Shown piece by piece: positions 1 through 11,984 of a DNA stretch of 64,000 nucleotides (within the stretch, counting starts at the first letter, position 1; the number at the start of each line of letters is the position of its first letter). A program made the translations under genes and the position numbers. The stretch comes from Pogonophryne albipinna (taxonomy: Eukaryota > Chordata > Actinopteri > Perciformes > Artedidraconidae), in assembly GCA_028583405.1 (NCBI GenBank), contig CM053255.1, positions 34,664,721-34,728,720 of the forward strand, in the 5' to 3' direction. The notes beneath the pieces are model-generated. The model had not been told where the DNA came from and ran no database searches. It saw only the letters and a program-made list of their open reading frames with translations.

Positions 1-186
1 ATCGATTGTTTCCGTGAACGGCCGAATGTTGTGTGACGGCAATTTCTCTTAGTTTGAAACCACCTTTCCTATCATCTAGAGAATTCGAACGGCACTTATC
101 ATGGCTGCCACTGAGGTATTTCCGGGTCATTTCACTCCGTTAGGAAGGTTCCTAAGAGAAACGGACTATTCGACCGCAACCCTGCA

Positions 187-607
187 TTGTCTTTCACATA
201 CACTATCATTCTCTCTCACACACACTACTATACCCTTATACATACTACAATTCCTCTCTCACATACACTATCATTCTCTCTCACACACACTACTATACCC
301 TTATACATACTACAATTCCTCTCTCACATACACTATCATTCTTTCTCACACTACTATACCCTTATACATACTACAATTCCTCTCTCACATACACTATCAT
401 TCTCTCACACACTACTATACCCTTATACATACTACAATTCCTCTCTCACATACACTATCATTCTCTCTCACACACACTACTATACCCTTATACATACTAC
501 AATTCCTCTCTCACATACACTATCATTCTTTCTCACACACACTACTATACCCTCATACATACTACAATTCCTCTCTCACATACACTATCATTCTTTCTCA
601 CACACAA
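187..607. repeat. 65-bp minisatellite, about 6.5 copies
   Basis: The unit contains 'cactactataccctta' followed by 'tacatactacaattcc' and 'tctcacatacactatcatt'. Full units are about 65 bp; some are a few bases shorter because the CA run varies. The pyrimidine-rich strand gives long open frames in two phases, but these only translate the repeat and are not genes. Confidence 0.93.
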
Positions 608-1029
608 AGTTTTCCATCTTGCATACACTACTAGAGTATAATATTGTAGTATGATGTTGTATGTAAGTGGGAATAATAGTGTTTCTAAGAAAATACAGTT
701 TGGTATGTAAGTCAGTTTGATTTATGGCCCAGACAAAAAAGTGTGTGAAAGAGAGTATGATTGTGCGTGTAAAAGTGTTTAGCAATATGTATAAAAGAGT
801 TTAATGGTGTATGTGTGATATTCTGATATTGTTTGTAAGACCAAGTATGAGTTGTGAGCTAGACGGCCTCTCATACCCGTCTGTGCACACGGAGACCGAC
901 TCTGTCGTCCGGTGATCTAACCGGCTTCTGGAAAAGCTTCACAAGTACGTCGGTACGCAAATGCGCTTTGTGACACAAGTGACGGTACGCATTTCAGATT
1001 ACACATAACCTGCGTACCAGTTATGTGCA
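608..1029. other. Unassigned stretch after the minisatellite
   Basis: The first 230 bases are a degraded continuation of the array in T/G-rich form. After that I see no coding region, tRNA or terminal repeat. Confidence 0.5.
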
Positions 1030-1470
1030 CCCCTGTACTACAGCAAAAGTATTCTCCGTCGGGACTTCCTGCAACAACACCACGCCGTTATCTTGATTCT
1101 GATTGGCCAGAAGATATTATCAAAGATGTTCTATTGAGAAGACGATCACTACGTGATAAAAGTTTTCAAAACCGTTTCTGGTCTTCGGTATTTCCAGACA
1201 AGTGGCTACTGAAATCAAATCTGACTAACTGCTGTCTGTGCAATTTACTCCGTGAGTTGGCGGACTTTATTTTGCTTACTTTAACATCATTTTTCATGGT
1301 GGGGCTAAGCCATTTCTTGGTATGGGTGTAGCCTACCCCAGCCATACCCTGGCGCTGCCACTGGAGGGATGTATGGGGCGGGCCATTCTGCACATGCGTT
1401 AAATATTTTTAACGCAATTAATTAAAAAATAATAATTACCGCCGTTAACGCGATAATTTTGACAGCATTA
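1030..1470 (-). mobile_element. Truncated hAT-like non-autonomous element, copy 1
   Basis: This is the reverse complement of the left part of the element at 8963-9704, sharing the segments around 'gccagaagatattatcaa' and 'gcgttaacgcgataatttt'. It ends with the terminal motif 'ttgacagcatta' at 1470. The other terminus is missing, so it is a truncated copy. The short open frames inside are not recognisable proteins. Confidence 0.75.
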
Positions 1471-1488
1471 ATTACAATACATCAGTAT

Positions 1489-1758
1489 GTCTTTCCCAGC
1501 ACAGAATACCTGACTGAGGAGGACATTGTTGCAAAACTCTCTGCAAAAATAACAAATACATCTTGCAGCAGGTTCAATATGAATAGAGCCAATGTGTCGG
1601 ATTGAGCAACCTGCGGGTTCAAAGGTGCCTCATTCGACCCCTCTCATGAGATGTCAGTTAAGTTCACTGATGATGAGGGACACACTGAGGATGGAGGGGA
1701 CACTGGTGGTCCCAAGCGTGAGTTCCTGACCCTCCTTATGGAATGCCTGAGAATGAAG
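1489..1758 (+). pseudogene. HECT-domain fragment, G2/M-phase E3 ligase-like fish family
   Basis: One reading frame runs for 90 codons with a single in-frame TGA at 1603-1605. It reads through an AKLSAKI...CSRFN segment to FTDDEG and DTGGPKREFLTLLMECL. The DTGGPKREF stretch resembles the HECT start seen in the expanded fish family related to G2E3. Those ligases transfer ubiquitin through a C-terminal cysteine, which is absent here. No start codon, splice sites or remaining HECT lobe are visible. It lies 18 bp from the truncated hAT. I infer a dead exon from a multicopy family; it could also be a passenger in a transposon. Confidence 0.6.
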
Positions 1759-2404
1759 AAAACATCACGTCATAGCAACTGTTTGTGCCCCATGGCGGTG
1801 TGACTTTCCCAGCCGCTCACTGTCTCAAAATTCTAAATGTATAATTTTCTCTATAAAGATAGAAATAATACACAATTATTAATGTATAATATAAGCTGTT
1901 TTGTGTATTTAATCATGCATTGGTCTACAATTGAATGATGGCTTCTACATATTTCACATAAACAGACAATGAAAACATTTGGGGTGCTAGTGAACTGGCA
2001 ACTGTGAAACGGCGGACCTCTGTCGGTGCAACTTCAATGATGCCTTTTAAAAACATAAAAAATTAAGGGCGGTGACGGCCGTCAGCGAATCGAGCCGGCC
2101 CTTGACGACCGTCGTTCTGTGATTCTCCAGATGGCCAGTCCGGCGGGTGGACAATACATACCGGAAGTAAACAAAGACGTGCAACGGGACGGTGATCCCA
2201 CGGGAAACAAAACTTAATATTAAATGAAACCATCTCATCTCTTAAAATTCACAACTTATTATGAATTAAACATTCACAAACTTATAATTATGTATTCACA
2301 TGTTTAACTCAGTTACATATGCACACAACGAACAGAAGAGCGTAGGGCAGCATTAGGAGGGGATTCCGTCTCGTAGCGTTTGTGCACCGTTTTGAAATGC
2401 CGGT
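1759..2404. other. Unassigned stretch
   Basis: No gene is seen. A block around 2120-2150 (ctccagatggccagtccg) recurs near 6975-7010, so at least part of it is dispersed repeat. Confidence 0.4.
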
Positions 2405-2653
2405 TTTGTGTGTGTGCGGACTGTCACTCCTGTTGACACGGACAACGTCAGCTAACTAGTGCCCACTGCCCACCAGCCACGCCCCGACACATGGGGTCAT
2501 GCCAATCACAAAACTTTAATGCGTTCAAGTACATTATTCTGGCACAGGAAGATTATGTTATAGGACATTAACGATAATAGAATATTGTTGTTCTATTTTT
2601 AGACACATCTCGCGATCGACTGGGAATCTCCATCGACTGGTTGGGCACCCCTG
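2405..2653 (-). mobile_element. hAT terminal fragment, GTF2IRD2-like family
   Basis: Reverse-complement match to the left end of the element at 22446-23883, including the terminus 'ggttgggcacccctg' and the subterminal 'cgcgatcgactgggaatctc'. It stops just before the transposase start, leaving about 250 bp of terminal sequence. Confidence 0.85.
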
Positions 2654-4663
2654 ATGTAGTAAATCCATTTAATGAAGTCAATCAAAAACACATAGTCTAA
2701 ATAGTGGTTAGCTAAATAAATAGAAAGATACATCATGTTTACTGTTGAATCTGTGTTTTGTCTCTCTCCTTGAATGTCTTCTCTATATTTGTTCTTGAGC
2801 CTGTTTAATGCAAACTACTCTCCTGTCATTACTTTGTCCCTCTTCACATTTTATCACTTCTCCACCGACCATAGTTACATATAGTATTGCTAAAGCTCTG
2901 TATAGTTGCAACATGTTCTATACACAAATACATATATAAACAAACTGCTAAGAATGTCTCTCTCTTCAAATGTTTCCGCGGTACTCTCTATGGCCCGTGT
3001 TATTTGCCTGCTCTCAATTTGTCATCTCTTTTAACCAGTTTAGCTCTGAGCCGGTTTTTCAGGTCTCAGGCTCGAAAATGACATTCCCAGAACAAATGAC
3101 CATATCTTCTAAAAGGGTTAAATTAATAATCTTTTTTCTCAAAGTAATGATAAACCTGTGAGTTGGATGTAGAAAAGTCAGAATCAATATAGATGTTTTT
3201 TCTTTTAAAGAAAATTCAGATTGAACATGGTAAAAAACTGTAAATTATAGTGTCCGTCCAAAAATTATTTTTGACTTATAGTGAAAACTACCCTTGGATG
3301 ATGGTAAGGTAGACTAAAAGCTTTAGGAATCCAAAGTACGACATATAATAAGTACCCTGTATCAAGATTGATGCAAAATAAGTGACATTTTACCTTTTTA
3401 GAGAGGTTTAGCAAAAAAAACTGATTTGGGTGGAAATGCCCGTTTTTACCATTTCTCTGGAACCCATTGGTCGATTTTGGTGATTGACATCTCTTTTTGA
3501 CCGTTAGAGCCAATGGAATCGAAGGGGGATTTCCCCATACACACACGGTAAAAACAAAAAAGGTGGGGGCTTTGCGCATGCAGTTTTGGCCAGAGCGAAC
3601 CTATCTCTCGCTCTGACATCTGGAAACGGAAAAGCAGGTTTATTACTCATGGATTATCAGTAATCATTCAAAGGGACACAGACACATTGGATTAACCTAT
3701 GGATTAACTTCAGCAGGGTTTTTATCGTTTTAATGCCATTGAAGACCACTTTTGACCAGACAACGACCAAGGTGAGCCATGTTGCCGGTTTTAGCTACCT
3801 TGCGCCACATGTTTTGATGTCTGTTCTTGTTAATAGCTTTGCGAGTTCTTATCATGGAGTGATGATGTATGTACCTATAGATTCGGTGTCATCTTACGAT
3901 CAGATCGATGGGTTGGACGTGCAGCTACGATAAGTAGCTATGCCTGTGGCAAGCTATTAACAGGCATTACACTGTGCCTTGTCTTTTTTAGTGTAGTGGA
4001 GCCTCACTTCAGAGCAGGGGTCTCCAACCTTTCTTCATCTGAGAGCTACTTCGAAAAAATGAAAGTGGCCAAGAGCTACTTGCATCACATCGCTTACATT
4101 TATTCACATACAGATGTAGCGCTTCATTTCAGACAGTTTGAAACGCGAGGGCCGTGATTGGTACGTGATCTGCCCTCGCTCAAGGGTAAACCTCCAGCTT
4201 GACTTGAGACCTCCCCCGTGATAAATAAATGTAATTATTATGAAGCCAGCTGCAATGGATCATTGATCCACCAGGGGATGCAGTGGGGTTCCACACTGGA
4301 TGTACAGCGGAACTTTGTTAAGATCCATATGTCACGGATATCATACTCTGTGCTAAATAAGAGACATGTAATAATTTACAAAACATCACCATGTTGTTAT
4401 TTAACAAAATAATGTTGTTTAGTCGAAAAAAACGAACGGGAGGAAATGCACAACTAATGGCCCATCAACCACAGCTCTCTCCCCCCCTCCCCACCTGATC
4501 TTTCTTCTCCAGCAGCTAAATTAACTGTAGGTTACTCTGAGTGACAAGCTTACAGTTAGACACAACACTGTCATTGCAAGTGACCCTCAGTTAGTTGACT
4601 TTTATGTTCAACTGCTAAATTCGTTACTGATAAAAAAAGGGCTTCTACTGTACCTTACCTTAA

Positions 4664-4872
4664 CACTAGAACCGCCAGAGGTTTTTGTATAGGCCTACCT
4701 AACACCGTCAAATCCCGCCATTAGAATGCAATTTTTAACAACATAGGGTGCTCCATAACACACTTTCAGGAAAAGTCACGGACTGGGAGACTTTAATATT
4801 TTATTGAAAAAAAGTTACATTGCACACACACAACACACATCACACAAATTGACCCGATTGGCGGTTCTAGTG
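4664..4872. mobile_element. piggyBac-type MITE, 209 bp
   Basis: A TTAA duplication (4660-4663 and 4873-4876) flanks inverted ends 'cactagaaccgcca' and 'ttggcggttctagtg', which match over about 13 bases. It has no coding capacity and is nested in the hAT at 4015-6904. Confidence 0.9.
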
Positions 4873-5939
4873 TTAAATAAACTCACTAATGAAACCAGTT
4901 CAATACGCATTATTCTTATTTTTATCATTCTTTATGAGCGCAGAAATAGTCTTAAAATCAGACCTGTTTTTTAAATGAAATCTGACGGCAGGCAGTTAGC
5001 TCTGATCACCTGATAAATGCGCCACACCTAATCGCTGGCCATTCAGCCACAGAGCTCCCTCTATACAAATCAAACTGTAGACGGTGTGAAAGCACCTATT
5101 GTTTTAAATAATGGTCGGAATGTGACCTGTGAGCCTTCTGAATTACCGTGGGACAGCACATTCTAAACTAAAATGTTCAATCAATAAAGTAACATCTTAT
5201 CTTAATAATATCTTCATATTAATAATAATAAATCATACAGTATGTGTCCGAAAGGGAGCAGGAGGAAGCAAGCACAAAAATATACTGCATATTAAAGCAA
5301 ACGATTGTAAAGGTAAAAGTATGAGCATAACAAATAAAGAAGTGTAATGTAAACATTTACATTATTATGATTATTTAATATATAAAGACTATATATTATT
5401 GAATTACAAGATTAGATATACTTTAGTTGATCTAAAATATTGATGTGTTCAAATGCTCTTCAAAACACAACTGCAAGTCCATGAAACTTGTCTTTCTGTA
5501 TTTGTGAATGAAGCGCCATCTCCTGGTTAAAACCTGAAATTGAAAATCTGGCAACGCCCTCTTGGAAAATAGTGGGAGGGCTTAACATTCCTCGATACTG
5601 GTCTTTGGCAGGTCGTAGGCAGGAAGCTGTAAGCTGGAGTCTGAAATGAGGTGCTACATCTGTAGAACTCATTAAGCTACTTTTGTGCACGTGTGAAATT
5701 GCAATACCCAAAGCTTATCAAAAATCAAGGTCCAAGAAAACGAACATTTCTCACATATTATTATGGCCCACAGGAAGTACATCACCTTAACCACCACACA
5801 ACAAGCATCTTATGGCACATGTGTAAAATAAGTGCAGTCACTCTTTTTCACAGTGAGTGAGATGACTGGCGCTGCACGGAGTCCACCATAGAGGTGTATG
5901 CTGGAGTGTACCCACTTAGGTTCACTCCAATAGAGTCAT

Positions 5940-6185
5940 TTCAATGTTCATCAGTCGGTCTTGTTCTGTATTTAGATTTAATTCATGTCAGAAAAAGCTG
6001 CTTCACAAAGGTCTGTAGAGCCAAATAAAGCAGACGTGTTCAGTGCTGCTTGGTGAATGTTCTTATAGTTGTCTGGGTCTACAAGGCTCCAGAAATGTTG
6101 TGAGTTTTGCTGAGACTAAGCTGAACATGATTTTGGAGATTTATAACCTCCATCTCCACAGGATTGACACTGAACAGTTCAGCCA
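5940..6185 (-). pseudogene. hAT transposase C-terminal remnant
   Basis: Read on the minus strand, one frame gives ELFSVNPVEMEV and, after a frameshift, a second gives ALFGSTDLCEAAFSDMN. The latter resembles the C-terminal dimerisation segment of GTF2IRD2/Charlie-type hAT transposases, where the core reads roughly (F)GSTxLCExxFSxMN. Stops and shifts on both sides make it non-functional. Its place inside a hAT with matching termini supports the call. Confidence 0.65.
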
Positions 6186-7429
6186 TCTTTTTCTTCTTCT
6201 TCGTCTTGACATTAAATTATAAACCAAAATAAATGAAGTGTATAGGTCTAGCCTCCCTATATCTGTGTGTGAAGTTGTTCCATCCTCAAAAACAAAAAAC
6301 TAATGCTTCTGCAGTCTAGCTGCAGCTTCTAGCAATGGTCTTCTGTTAAAGAAAGGACACTGAATGTCCTGAATGTGGCATCACTAACATGACTTGAGTC
6401 TGAACACAGCAGACAACAGGAGTATTTACAACAGCATATACAAACAAAAATAGTGCATGTGGGTGCACACTTACATTCTCTGTCTCACTGTTACATAAAT
6501 CCCATGAATGTATGAGACTAAGTTAGCTTCATTATATCTCAGTGATTAAGTGAATAATAAAGTTTCTATCGGGTTACTATCAGCCTGTCACTCATTATGT
6601 TCGGGGGGGGGCGGGTTTGGAGGAACGGAGGAGACGGTGATCGCGGAAGCTTTTTTCCTCCTGCCTTCAAACATTTTACACAAGTATTTATCAACTGAAA
6701 ATAGCAAGAGGACATTCATACTCTGCAATCCAAGACTTGATTAAATCCACCAAAAACCTGACATGGTGCTAACGCGAGTATTTTTTGTGTGTCTGAGCCG
6801 CAGCGACACTGTTTCTAAACAGTCTGTGAACCGCGAGCGACGAGCTACTGAAAAGCTGCCCGCGAGCTACCGGTAGCTCGCGATCGACATGTTGGAGTCC
6901 CATGCTTTAGAGCGTTTACCGCGATCCATCTTTGGTGTTATGAAGTGACTGAGCTTGTGAACTGTCTACTGGATTCTCCAGAACACACAGATGGCCAGTC
7001 CGCCCTCACACTGTATTCCACCGGGTCACCGCGGTGCCGCGCGCAGACGGACCCGGTGGAATACAGGGTCTACCGCGTTTAGGAACCGTTAAGCAGAACC
7101 GAAATTGTGTATTTTGTATGGGTACCCGGCATTTTCTTATCGGTTCTCATCTGGAACTGAGTTTCGGTTCCCAACCCTAGTTATGAGTGAGTTTCTGTGC
7201 AACACGCCGTTAGCATTTTTCGCTCGTGGCTAATTCATAGGCTCAGCGCTAGCTTTGTGGGGTTTTTTGAAGAAAAAAAAAAGAAATGATCAGTTAGCTG
7301 AGTTTCTTCCCGTTGCATGGATATAAAACATTCATAGTTTATTGAATATTAAGACGCCCTCAGACGCCGTTTCCTACAGATGACACGTTTTTCCCCCCGG
7401 TATCGGGGGTGTGGTGTAGAAGAGGTTAA

Positions 7430-7960
7430 CAATGTTCTTCCCTCACTTTATCTTCTCTTCAGGGGAAGCTCTCAGCTTGTGTAGTAGTTACTGTAGGGAC
7501 GCTAACGCCAGCTGCGTAAATATGAAGCTCTTTGTATAACAACAAAACAAAACTTACCTTCTTATATATCGACTTTTTCCACTTCGATCAACTTTGTTTC
7601 CTCCGGTTTCAATTTCCATCACTCTCGTTCGTTCTCTCTATGTCTGGTCAGACATCAATCTGTTCCACGTAACGCGCCCCCTAGAGGCCTGGAGCATTGT
7701 GTGTTTTTGAGTTTGTATGTTTTTTTTTCACTTTGCATATCGTTTTTGTATTTGCAGCGTTTTTCTGTTGCGTTTGTATTCGGGGTTTGTGTGTTGTATT
7801 TAGTTTGCATCATTTCTGTAAATGCAGCAGGGTTTGTTTGTTTTTCATTTCATTATTTGCAGCGGTTTCCTGCTTATGTATGCGTTTTTGGCCGTTGTTC
7901 CGCGTTTGCACCTGCCGGCCACCGTAATATTCACATATACTAATACAGTGCTGTACACAA
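7430..7960. other. Unassigned T-rich stretch
   Basis: No gene or TIR is recognised. Two overlapping plus-strand frames at 7697-7943 are rich in F, C and V because the DNA is T/G-rich; they resemble no family. Confidence 0.4.
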
Positions 7961-8067
7961 CAGTATTTCCCGTACATTGATTTATTTGTGGCTGGCTGCC
8001 ACAATTAAATATCGGCCGCCACAAATGGATCTCATACAAAAAATGTTTATATTTATTTATTTTATTT

Positions 8068-8132
8068 TGGTGGTCTAATGGATAGTGAGGTGGGCTGATG
8101 ATCGGAAGGTTGCGAGTTAAGATCCCACCTGC
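8068..8132 (+). repeat. V-SINE 5' head (tRNA-derived), split copy
   Basis: Box A-like 'tggtctaatggatag' and box B-like 'ggttgcgagttaagatccc' have tRNA spacing and end in 'cccacctgc'. The core and tail of the same SINE resume at 10383, after a 2.25-kb insertion. Confidence 0.75.
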
Positions 8133-8770
8133 AATCTAAAAAATTATTCATGGAGTTAGTAGATTCCACTTTTAAAAAAAAATACTTTTTCAACATAGAA
8201 CATTTAGTTTTTTACCTCAACTTATTTTAGTTAGTTTACAACTCATTTTAATAAATCGGTTAAACTAAAAAAGGACAAAACATTTTTACTTACAAATGTA
8301 ATGATTTTGAAAAAATATTTCTGCGTTCACTCAACTATAGGGATATATTAAGTTAGAGTAACTCATAGCTATTGAGTTTCAACGGTATAGTTTCAAAACT
8401 GAGTCCTAGACCGCATGTTGAGTTGGAACAATCTGCATTCATCCTGGAAGCAGAACACTAGATAGCAGTGGAACAACAGGATTTGAACCTAATAATCTAT
8501 CAAGTTAACTGGTAAATAGCCATTTTTGTTCAGCTGCTTACTGCATATGTGTTTGTATCCTCCTGTATCCTTTGTTTCACATTTGCAGTCAAAGTTCATT
8601 ATTTGTAATACAGTATGTATATATATATTTTCTTGTTAGTATTAACATTACATTTGATAAAAACTAATTTAAAATAAATATGAACAGCAACTGACAATGC
8701 CCAGCATGTTCAGTTTTTGCAAACAAGCCTTTGTTTTTCTTTCTCAACATTCAAATGTTCTCCTTTTAAG

Positions 8771-9915
8771 GATGATTCGGTGGAAAGAATAAAAGCGGTT
8801 GCTATCCGGTGGTGGTGTGTCTTCGTGAAAAGGAGGATCTCTTCAAGGAAAACTTAAGTAAGTAAAGAAGATGCTTAAATCATAGTCTAACTTGTGTTAA
8901 CCTGAAACACAATGCAATGTTTTCAAATCTGATTGCACCAAAAACACTGAAATTTATTTTCTAATGCTGTCAAAATTATCGCGTTAACGGCGGTAATTAA
9001 TTTTTTGAATTAATATGAAAAATATTTAACGCATTTAACGCGTGCGCAGAATGGCCCGCCCCATACGTGCCACCAGTGGCAGCGCCAGGGTATGGCTGGG
9101 GTAGGCTACACCCATACCAAGAAATGGCTTAGCCCCACCATGAAAAATGATGTTAAAGTAAGCAAAATAAAGTCCGCTAACTCGCGCCGAGAATTGCACA
9201 GACAGCAGTTAGTAAGATTGATTTCAGAAGCCACTTGTCTGGAAATACCGAAGACCAGAAACGGTTTTGAAAACTTTAGTCACGTAGTGATCGTCTTCTC
9301 AATAGAACATCTTTGATAATGTCTTCTGGCCAATCAGAATCAAGATAACGGCGTGGTGTTGTTGCTACTTTTGCTGTAGTACATCTCTATACGTCGATAC
9401 AACATTACGTGTTGATAGAAATCAACACGTAATGAAATAAGACCCCACGGTTTGATGATTGATAGGTGTGTGGGCTGTCTTTCATTTTGACACACAGAAC
9501 AATGTTATAATAAACATACATGGGCTACATACTGTATGTTAAATGGATATATCCGCCTTCTTTCATTTATCTTTCCATTCCCACAACAATATACATAAAG
9601 AAATGGCATATTTTGGACATAGTTCGAATGGTGATTAATCATGATTAATTCATTGTTAAGCTGTGATTAATCGGATTAAAAATTATAATCGTTTGACAGC
9701 CCTATATTTTCTAATCTACTTATTCCAGGATGGTGAAGTGGAAGTTAGCAATGAGGTGCTGAAGATTGTCTTGACCAGGGCTGCGGATGCAATAGTGATT
9801 GAAGGAACAGAAGTCCTTCAAATCTCGGATGCGACCAGAGCCTGTGCCATGCTAATGGGGCTATACACACTCAACCTGAACTACCTAAAAGAGATGTTAA
9901 AAACGTTGGAAGCAG
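8771..9915 (+). pseudogene. SAMD3-like C-terminal gene fragment, two exons
   Basis: Block 1 (8771-8857) reads DDSVERIKAVAIR, then after a one-base shift VVVCLREKEDLFKENL, and ends at a good donor (a|gtaagt). Block 2 starts after 'cttattccag' at 9729 and reads DGEVEVSNEVLKIVL through ADAIVIEGTEVLQ to LMGLYTLNLNYLKEML. The IVIEGTEVLQ and GLYTLNLNYLKEM segments resemble the C-terminus of a large uncharacterised fish family often labelled SAMD3-like. The intron was hit by a hAT. The shift in block 1 and an apparent phase mismatch suggest a dead copy. Identification is by eye and tentative. Confidence 0.5.
8963..9704. mobile_element. hAT non-autonomous element, 742 bp, perfect TSD
   Basis: The 8-bp TSD tattttct is at 8955-8962 and 9705-9712. 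The ends share 'gctgtcaaa' in inverted orientation. A 74-codon open frame at 9092-9316 also occurs in inverted, altered form in the copy at 1030-1470; it resembles no transposase and is probably incidental. Confidence 0.9.
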
Positions 9916-10382
9916 GTTCATGCCTTTATTTTCAATTTTGTATTTACTTTTATTTCATATTTGAGAACATTTGTTATAAAAAGGTCCTTGTGTAACGAAC
10001 ATTTTAAAATAAACTGTTAACAAGTGGAACTTAAATGTGTATGTTATTTTTGACTCAAATAAATGAGTTTCTAATACTCAAACTAATGAAGGTAACAATT
10101 TGCATGGACATTTTTGAGTAGTATGGACTTAATAAATAAATTACAATAGCTTAAATTAAACAAAATGCAACTTAATTAATTAAGTTGGTTCAACTTAATT
10201 TAGTTTTTAAAAGGTGAAAGCAAATTATGTTTGGAGTACTGAACTAATTGAGTTAATCAGATTATAAATGGGTACTCGGATGAACTTAATAATCGATTAA
10301 GTTGGAAATACTTAAAAAGATCAACACAAATTGTTCCCTCAATTTATTTAAGTAGAGCCGGTGTATTTTTCTTAAGAGTGTG

Positions 10383-10497
10383 GAACACCACTATTGTGCC
10401 CTTGAGTAAGGCACTCAGCCCTCAGTTACTCCAGGGAGAATGTCCCTGTAATCGGTCATTGTAAGTCGCTTTGGAATAAGGCGTCTGCTAAATGCCT
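10383..10497 (+). repeat. V-SINE core and 3' tail, split copy
   Basis: Contains 'cactattgtgcccttgag', 'ggcactcagccctcagtta' and the LINE-type tail 'tgtaagtcgctttgg', ending 'gcgtctgctaaatg'. It completes the tRNA-like head at 8068-8132. Confidence 0.8.
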
Positions 10498-10989
10498 AAA
10501 TTGTCAATTATATTTTTGGGAGAATAAACCCCACAGATCCTCAACTCCGGTGTGTCTCACTCATTAACAACACAACACAGAGCAACAAGAATGTTGTCTA
10601 CAGTAGCCATGAACTCGCATGTATTTTCTTATTTGAGGGGGGGTGGATGCGTGGGCCACTCGAATGGGTTAAGGGGCCTTTGGCTTTTCTTGCCAGGGGG
10701 GTGCGGTGCCCCCACAAATAGAATCAAATTCTGTGGGAAACACTGCACAGTATATTGTAGTACAATGTGCACATTTTTACTATAAATTCTAAGCTTTATA
10801 TCAATAAGTTTACTCTATTTTAGATTTAGTTGGACATTTTAAATTTGACATTTTAAAAATTTGATTCCATATAAACATTTTTTTTTAATTGTATTTCTCT
10901 TTAATTTTATTGTATTTTGAAAGGGAGCAACTGTCAAAAAGCCCAAGTTGTGACACCAACTTAGTGGGGATACCTACCCTAGCTTTTCA

Positions 10990-11125
10990 TGTGTAAATAA
11001 TGTTACGTATTTTATTATTTAAGTGTTGTTTTTATAATTTATTGATGAATTTTAATATCTATCTTTGTCTTTGAGCACCTTTGTAAAGGGCTCTATAAAT
11101 AAAATGCATTATTATTATTTATATT
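10990..11125 (+). repeat. 3' end of an L2-type LINE with ATT tail
   Basis: 'tttgagcacctttgtaaag' followed by 'ctctataaataaaatgca' and an (att)n tail matches the 3' end of the L2 at 41287-45214 (minus strand). There is no coding sequence. Confidence 0.6.
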
Positions 11126-11984
11126 ATTATCATTTATTAATTTAGTATTCGGTTGGCCAAAGAATCATATCACACATTGGTTAGGTGATTTTGTGAAGGA
11201 AGCGCCATCTGGTGTTGACGGCCTGTAACTGGATAAATGGGAACAGTTACTGAAGAATAAAGACACACATTGTCAGGTAGCAGGAGAAGGGGGGGGGGGG
11301 GAGGGGCTGGGACCATAAACCACTGTGTTAGCATTGCAGGTCTGAGCATCAGTCTTATTTTCAGTTCTAAATGATCTAATTTAACTCGGTAGAAGGAGCA
11401 TCTTTTGGTTGGGAATACAATTCTATTTATAATAAAATTCCCAAATACAAAACTCAACTACTCTTTTCCAGCCTGATACAAACTGATGGAGTCTTCACAC
11501 GTTATGGCTGTAATGTCAGGCCTGAGTGAAAGGGTACCGTGGAGCATTATATGGGTGTGGACACTTCATTTGCCAATCACTGTTTACTTTAGACAACAGC
11601 TGCTCGGAAACCAGCCACACAGGTTCTAGAATTAAAATCAGGGAGTAATAAGCATAACTCTATGATGAGAGCGATGGCACTTCAAAGAGAAGTCTGTTGT
11701 CATACACTGCCAGAATAATACAATGACTGTGGGTACAGAAACTAAAATATTGTAATACATAACATATTCTGATGTGTGTATACTTTTTTAGCAGTTTGTG
11801 ATACTCAAAAATAAATTATAAGCTATATTTCTTATTTTAATGTAACATGTAAGGGCATGTTGACAGCAGGACCAGAGGAAGCGCGCTTGCGCACCTCTCC
11901 CCTCCCGACATAAGCAGGTCAGCAGGGGACACAGTGAGAGCATCTCCATGTTACACTGAGAATATTACAGCATTCATTTATAAA
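11126..11984. other. Unassigned stretch with a G run
   Basis: A run of 12 G (interrupted) lies at 11290-11303, and an 'aagcgccatct' motif near 11200 is also seen near 5510. No gene is seen. Confidence 0.4.

Larger units (their letters stand above)
4015..6904. mobile_element. hAT transposon, decayed, 2.9 kb
   Basis: The termini are 'caggggtctccaac' and its imperfect inverse 'gttggagtcccatg'. They are flanked by cttcagag (4007-4014) and ctttagag (6905-6912), an 8-bp TSD with one mismatch. Subterminal 'gagctac' motifs occur near both ends. A broken transposase C-terminus lies inside on the minus strand, and a small TTAA element has inserted at 4664. Confidence 0.85.
3035..7425 (+). mobile_element. 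TTAA-flanked (piggyBac-like) non-autonomous element, copy A
   Basis: TTAA lies on both sides (3031-3034 and 7426-7429). Blocks at 3040-3110, 3320-3960 and 7180-7425 match the element at 41125-49623 in the same order. Shared landmarks are 'gacattcccagaacaaatga', 'ataataagtaccctgtatca', 'gagccaatggaatcga' and 'cagctacgataagta'. The terminal repeats have decayed. No transposase is visible. The middle, from about 3990 to 7180, is filled by later insertions including the hAT at 4015-6904. Confidence 0.7.
8133..10382. mobile_element. DNA element splitting the V-SINE, carries gene-like exons
   Basis: It occupies the gap between the SINE head and tail. The ends are loosely inverted ('caatctaaaaaattat' and 'tttttcttaagagtgtgg'), resembling the fish TIR type ACACTNTAAAAAA. 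The interior holds two exon-like blocks of a SAMD3-like protein and a 742-bp hAT. It encodes no transposase. Superfamily and exact TSD are unclear. Confidence 0.6.
7961..10745. mobile_element. Possible outer hAT pair enclosing the V-SINE locus
   Basis: A left terminus 'cagtatttcccgtacattga' and a right terminus 'tctgtgggaaacactg' face each other and resemble the common fish hAT end CAGTGTTTCCC. I could not find a matching 8-bp TSD, so the two ends may belong to different insertions. Confidence 0.35.

Noticed and set aside
101..654. Two long plus-strand open frames (177 and 155 codons)
   Set aside because: They only translate the 65-bp minisatellite in two phases.
3990..7182. A separate hAT with end 'gttcccaaccctag' at 7173
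   Set aside because: The right end looks like a hAT terminus, but no convincing left end or TSD was found.
7697..7943. Overlapping cysteine/phenylalanine-rich frames
   Set aside because: Composition follows T/G-rich DNA; no domain or conserved pattern.
8068..8132. A functional tRNA gene
   Set aside because: Only A and B box similarity remains, and the downstream SINE core shows it is a SINE head.
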